A stretch of DNA of 64,000 nt from Syntrophotalea acetylenivorans. Its GTDB lineage: Bacteria > Desulfobacterota > Desulfuromonadia > Desulfuromonadales > Syntrophotaleaceae. This document shows, piece by piece, positions 61,836-64,000 of the stretch. How positions within the stretch are numbered: the stretch's first letter is position 1; each line of letters starts with the position of its first letter. The stretch covers positions 1,922,001 to 1,986,000 of the forward strand of contig NZ_CP015519.1 of assembly GCF_001887775.1 (NCBI RefSeq), read 5' to 3'. Under the pieces are notes generated by a model. It searched no databases, had not been told where the DNA came from, and saw only the letters and a list, made by a program, of their open reading frames with translations. The translations under genes and the position numbers were made by a program.

Positions 61836-63677
61836 ATGGGCTACAGAAATCTCTCCGAATGCGTGTACGATCTGGAAAAAACCGGCCAACTGATCCGCAT
61901 CGACACCGAGCTCGACGCCAATCTGGAGATCGCCGCCGTACAGCGCCGGGTCTATCAATCTGGCGGCCCGGCCCTGCTCTTTACCCGGGTCAAAGGCTGC
62001 TCTTTCCCCATGCTCGGAAATCTGTTCGGCACCCTGGAGAGAACTCGGTTTCTATTTCGCGACACCCTGCCAGCGGTTCTGCACCTTCTGTCCCTGAAAA
62101 CCGACCCAATGCGGCTGATGAAATCCCCGGCAGCTTGGCCCGGGACCCTGCGAGGCACCCTCAACCTGCTGCCTCGCAAAGTATCCAGGGGGCCGGCACT
62201 CGACTGCCAAACCCGCATTGAGAATCTACCCCAGCTCGTATCGTGGCCCAAGGACGGCGGGCCCTTTATCACCCTGCCACAGGTCTATTCGGAAAGCGTC
62301 AGCCGACCCGGTTGGCGCCATTCCAATCTCGGCATGTATCGCGTGCAACTGGCCGGCAACCAATACCGCCCCAACGAAGAGGTCGGCCTCCACTACCAGA
62401 TCCACCGCGGCATCGGCTGCCACCACACCGAAGCCTTGGAGCAAGGCAAGCCTTTCCGCGTCAACATCTTCATTGGCGGTCCGCCGGCCCTGACCATGGC
62501 AGCGGTCATGCCCCTGCCCGAAGGCATGCCGGAGCTCTGCTTTGCCGGCCTGCTCGGTGGACGGCGAGTTCCGCTGATCTGTCAGCCCGGCCAACTGCCG
62601 GTGCCTGCCGAGGTCGACTTCTGTATCAGCGGCACGGTAATCCCGAACAAGACCCTGCCGGAAGGACCCTTTGGCGACCATCTAGGCTACTACAGCCTGC
62701 AGCATGATTTTCCGGTCCTGGCAGTGGACCGGGTCACGCATCGGCGCGGCGCCATCTGGCCCTTTACCAGCGTCGGTCGACCGCCCCAGGAAGACAGCAC
62801 CTTCGGCGCCTTTATTCACGAACTGACCGGACCGCTGATCCCTGAATTAGTGCCCGGCGTAAAAGCGGTACATGCCGTCGACGCCGCAGGTGTCCATCCG
62901 CTGTTGCTGGCCATCGGCAGCGAACGTTATGCTCCCTTCGCCGAACAGCAGGCCCCGCAGGAGCTATTGACCCAGGCCAGCGCCCTGCTTGGAACCGGCC
63001 AACTTTCCCTTGCCAAATACCTGTTCATCGTAGCCGGTCAGGACAACCCACAGCTGGACATTCATGATGTGCCGGCTTTTTTCAGTCACCTGCTGGAACG
63101 GGTGGACTGGCAACGGGATCTGCACTTTCACACCCGCACTACCATCGATACTCTGGACTATTCCGGCAGCGGGTTTCAGCAAGGCTCCAAGCTGGTGATC
63201 GCAGCAACAGGTCCGGTGCAGCGGCAATTGCCTTGCGAACTGCCTGGAGACCTCTTTCTTCCGGCCGGGTTCCGCAAGCCGCGTATCGTGCTGCCCGGAG
63301 TTCTGGTTATTGAGGCCCCAGCCCACCACGCCCCTCGCGGCGAGGCCGATACAGCAGCACAGTCCTTTTGCAACGCAATCGACCCGGAGCAAAGTATCAA
63401 TGGTTTTCCGCTGATCGTATTGACGGATGACAGCGACTGGACCGCCCGGAATCTGAACAACTTTCTCTGGGCCACCTTTACCCGCTCCGATCCGGCTGTC
63501 GACAGTTACGGTATCGGCGCGCATACAGTCTCTAAACATTGGGGTTGTAGCGGATCATTGGTGATCGATGCTCGGCGCAAGGGACATCATGCGCCGGCAC
63601 TGGAAGATGATCCAGTGATTGAAAAGAAGGTGGATGCTCTTGGGGCGCCCGGTGGACCGCTGCATGGGGTTATTTGA
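61836..63677 (+). CDS. UbiD-family (de)carboxylase
   Basis: 613 aa, ATG 61836 (AGGA upstream). prFMN-dependent UbiD-type enzyme: MGYRNLSECVYDLEKTGQLI, GNLFGTLERTRFLF, SNLGMYRVQL, IHRGIGCHH, LPEGPFGDHLGYYS (active-site Glu region), AIWPFTSVGRPPQEDSTFG, KAVHAVDAAGVHPLLLAIGSERY. The length is above that of the ~490-aa E. coli UbiD, as in the larger subgroup seen in anaerobes. No UbiX prenyltransferase is adjacent. Substrate (ubiquinone/menaquinone precursor or aromatic acid) cannot be decided from sequence. Confidence 0.9.
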   Translation: MGYRNLSECVYDLEKTGQLIRIDTELDANLEIAAVQRRVYQSGGPALLFTRVKGCSFPMLGNLFGTLERTRFLFRDTLPAVLHLLSLKTDPMRLMKSPAAWPGTLRGTLNLLPRKVSRGPALDCQTRIENLPQLVSWPKDGGPFITLPQVYSESVSRPGWRHSNLGMYRVQLAGNQYRPNEEVGLHYQIHRGIGCHHTEALEQGKPFRVNIFIGGPPALTMAAVMPLPEGMPELCFAGLLGGRRVPLICQPGQLPVPAEVDFCISGTVIPNKTLPEGPFGDHLGYYSLQHDFPVLAVDRVTHRRGAIWPFTSVGRPPQEDSTFGAFIHELTGPLIPELVPGVKAVHAVDAAGVHPLLLAIGSERYAPFAEQQAPQELLTQASALLGTGQLSLAKYLFIVAGQDNPQLDIHDVPAFFSHLLERVDWQRDLHFHTRTTIDTLDYSGSGFQQGSKLVIAATGPVQRQLPCELPGDLFLPAGFRKPRIVLPGVLVIEAPAHHAPRGEADTAAQSFCNAIDPEQSINGFPLIVLTDDSDWTARNLNNFLWATFTRSDPAVDSYGIGAHTVSKHWGCSGSLVIDARRKGHHAPALEDDPVIEKKVDALGAPGGPLHGVI

Positions 63678-63703
63678 CGTTATTCGGTATGCCCGATGCC
63701 GTC

Positions 63704-63756
63704 AAACCATAAACCATAAACCATAAACCATGAACCATGAACCATGAACCATGAAC
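63704..63756. repeat. Seven-base tandem repeat AAACCAT/GAACCAT
   Basis: About 7.5 copies: first units AAACCAT, later ones GAACCAT, so the array divides into two subtypes by one A/G change. It abuts the AAAAAGTA-hairpin repeat that follows. Simple VNTR; not CRISPR (no spacers). Confidence 0.9.
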
Positions 63757-63827
63757 GGCGGGTCGCGGCCCGCCAACCGCCATACTTTTTGTCCAAGCCA
63801 ACAAAAAGTATGCAAAAAATGGCTGCC
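63757..63827 (-). repeat. Dispersed AAAAAGTA-hairpin repeat, copy 2
   Basis: Inverse of the copy at 43963-44033. Contains CATACTTTTTGT / ACAAAAAGTATG, a 12-bp stem with a short loop, next to GGCGGGTCGCGGCCCGCC, another palindrome, so two adjacent hairpins are possible. Confidence 0.85.
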
Positions 63828-64000
63828 ACTGCGTGGGGCATGCTGTCACGAATGTTCGGAGAAGGCTAACAAACCTTGAGACATCTCACCGAGTCTTCAA
63901 TTTCTTTGGCCGGCCCCTCTTCCGAAAGCTGGTTACTAAAACGATCGATCTGTTTCTCTTACCAATAGTGGTCGAAGGGGCTGTTGGGTTTTAAAACCAA
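63828..64000 (-). other. Right end of window, possible 3' end of a minus-strand gene
   Basis: On the minus strand an open frame enters from the right edge and stops at TAA 63961-63959 (LVLKPNSPFDHYW visible); the same frame continues open after the stop to 63866 (EKQIDRFSNQLSEEGPAKEI). Thirteen codons are too few to judge; it may be a gene end or a degraded one. No terminator is visible before the adjoining repeats. Confidence 0.25.

Noticed and set aside
63704-63756. Possible CRISPR-like array
   Set aside because: Units are contiguous heptamers with no spacers and no cas genes are nearby.

Overview
This 64 kb window comes from the chromosome of a Gram-negative, probably anaerobic or microaerotolerant bacterium. 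The gene content (a complete general secretory type II operon, several outer-membrane barrels and lipoproteins, a CIO-like cytochrome bd oxidase, TRAP transport, many c-di-GMP proteins, moderate-to-high GC) fits the Desulfuromonadia (Geobacter/Desulfuromonas/Pelobacter-like). That placement is an inference from gene families and style; no rRNA or other marker is present to settle it. No phage, IS transposase, CRISPR array, tRNA or rRNA gene was seen.

Layout. 1-2404: polA (minus strand, cut by the left edge). 2726-3712: an outer-membrane barrel. 4062-16297: a twelve-gene type II secretion operon gspCDEFGHIJKLMN, followed by lon. 18968-23348: small proteins, trpS, asnS and a PadR regulator. 23543-25129: prfC on the minus strand, with an unusual 5' leader. 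25412-30179: a TonB-dependent receptor, a YfiR-like periplasmic protein and a CHASE8-HAMP-GGDEF-EAL protein form one operon that looks like a rewired Yfi signalling system. 30661-43821: barrel protein, REC-REC-GGDEF regulator, YigZ, retropepsin-like protease, PAS histidine kinase, SBF-type transporter, DUF1847 protein, AsmA-like protein, HAD phosphatase, a frameshifted dCache-GGDEF gene and the NAD(P)HX repair enzyme. 44147-46520: cydAB. 46935-50630: nitroreductase, LysE-type exporter, ribB behind an FMN riboswitch, ppnP, a GIY-YIG protein and a TSCPD protein. 50667-55047: a TRAP transporter with two tandem solute-binding lipoproteins. 55193-57806: tatD, tcdA and a TauE/SafE permease. 58727-61481: a porin with a long leader, then two lipoproteins. 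61836-63677: a UbiD-type decarboxylase.

The most striking feature outside the genes is a set of dispersed palindromic repeats. One family (four copies, 15 to 126 bp) begins with GATGG inside the TGA stop codon of the preceding gene in every copy. A second family (two copies of about 146 bp) sits at the 3' ends of ribB and ppnP. A third (four copies of inverted CACGAAG/CACGGAG heptads) and a fourth (two AAAAAGTA hairpins) fill intergenic gaps. These families generate many spurious reading frames. Other points of interest are the 5'-terminal terminator-like hairpin of the prfC mRNA, a GAAAGGAGG element far upstream of the porin start, and frameshift signatures in two genes.
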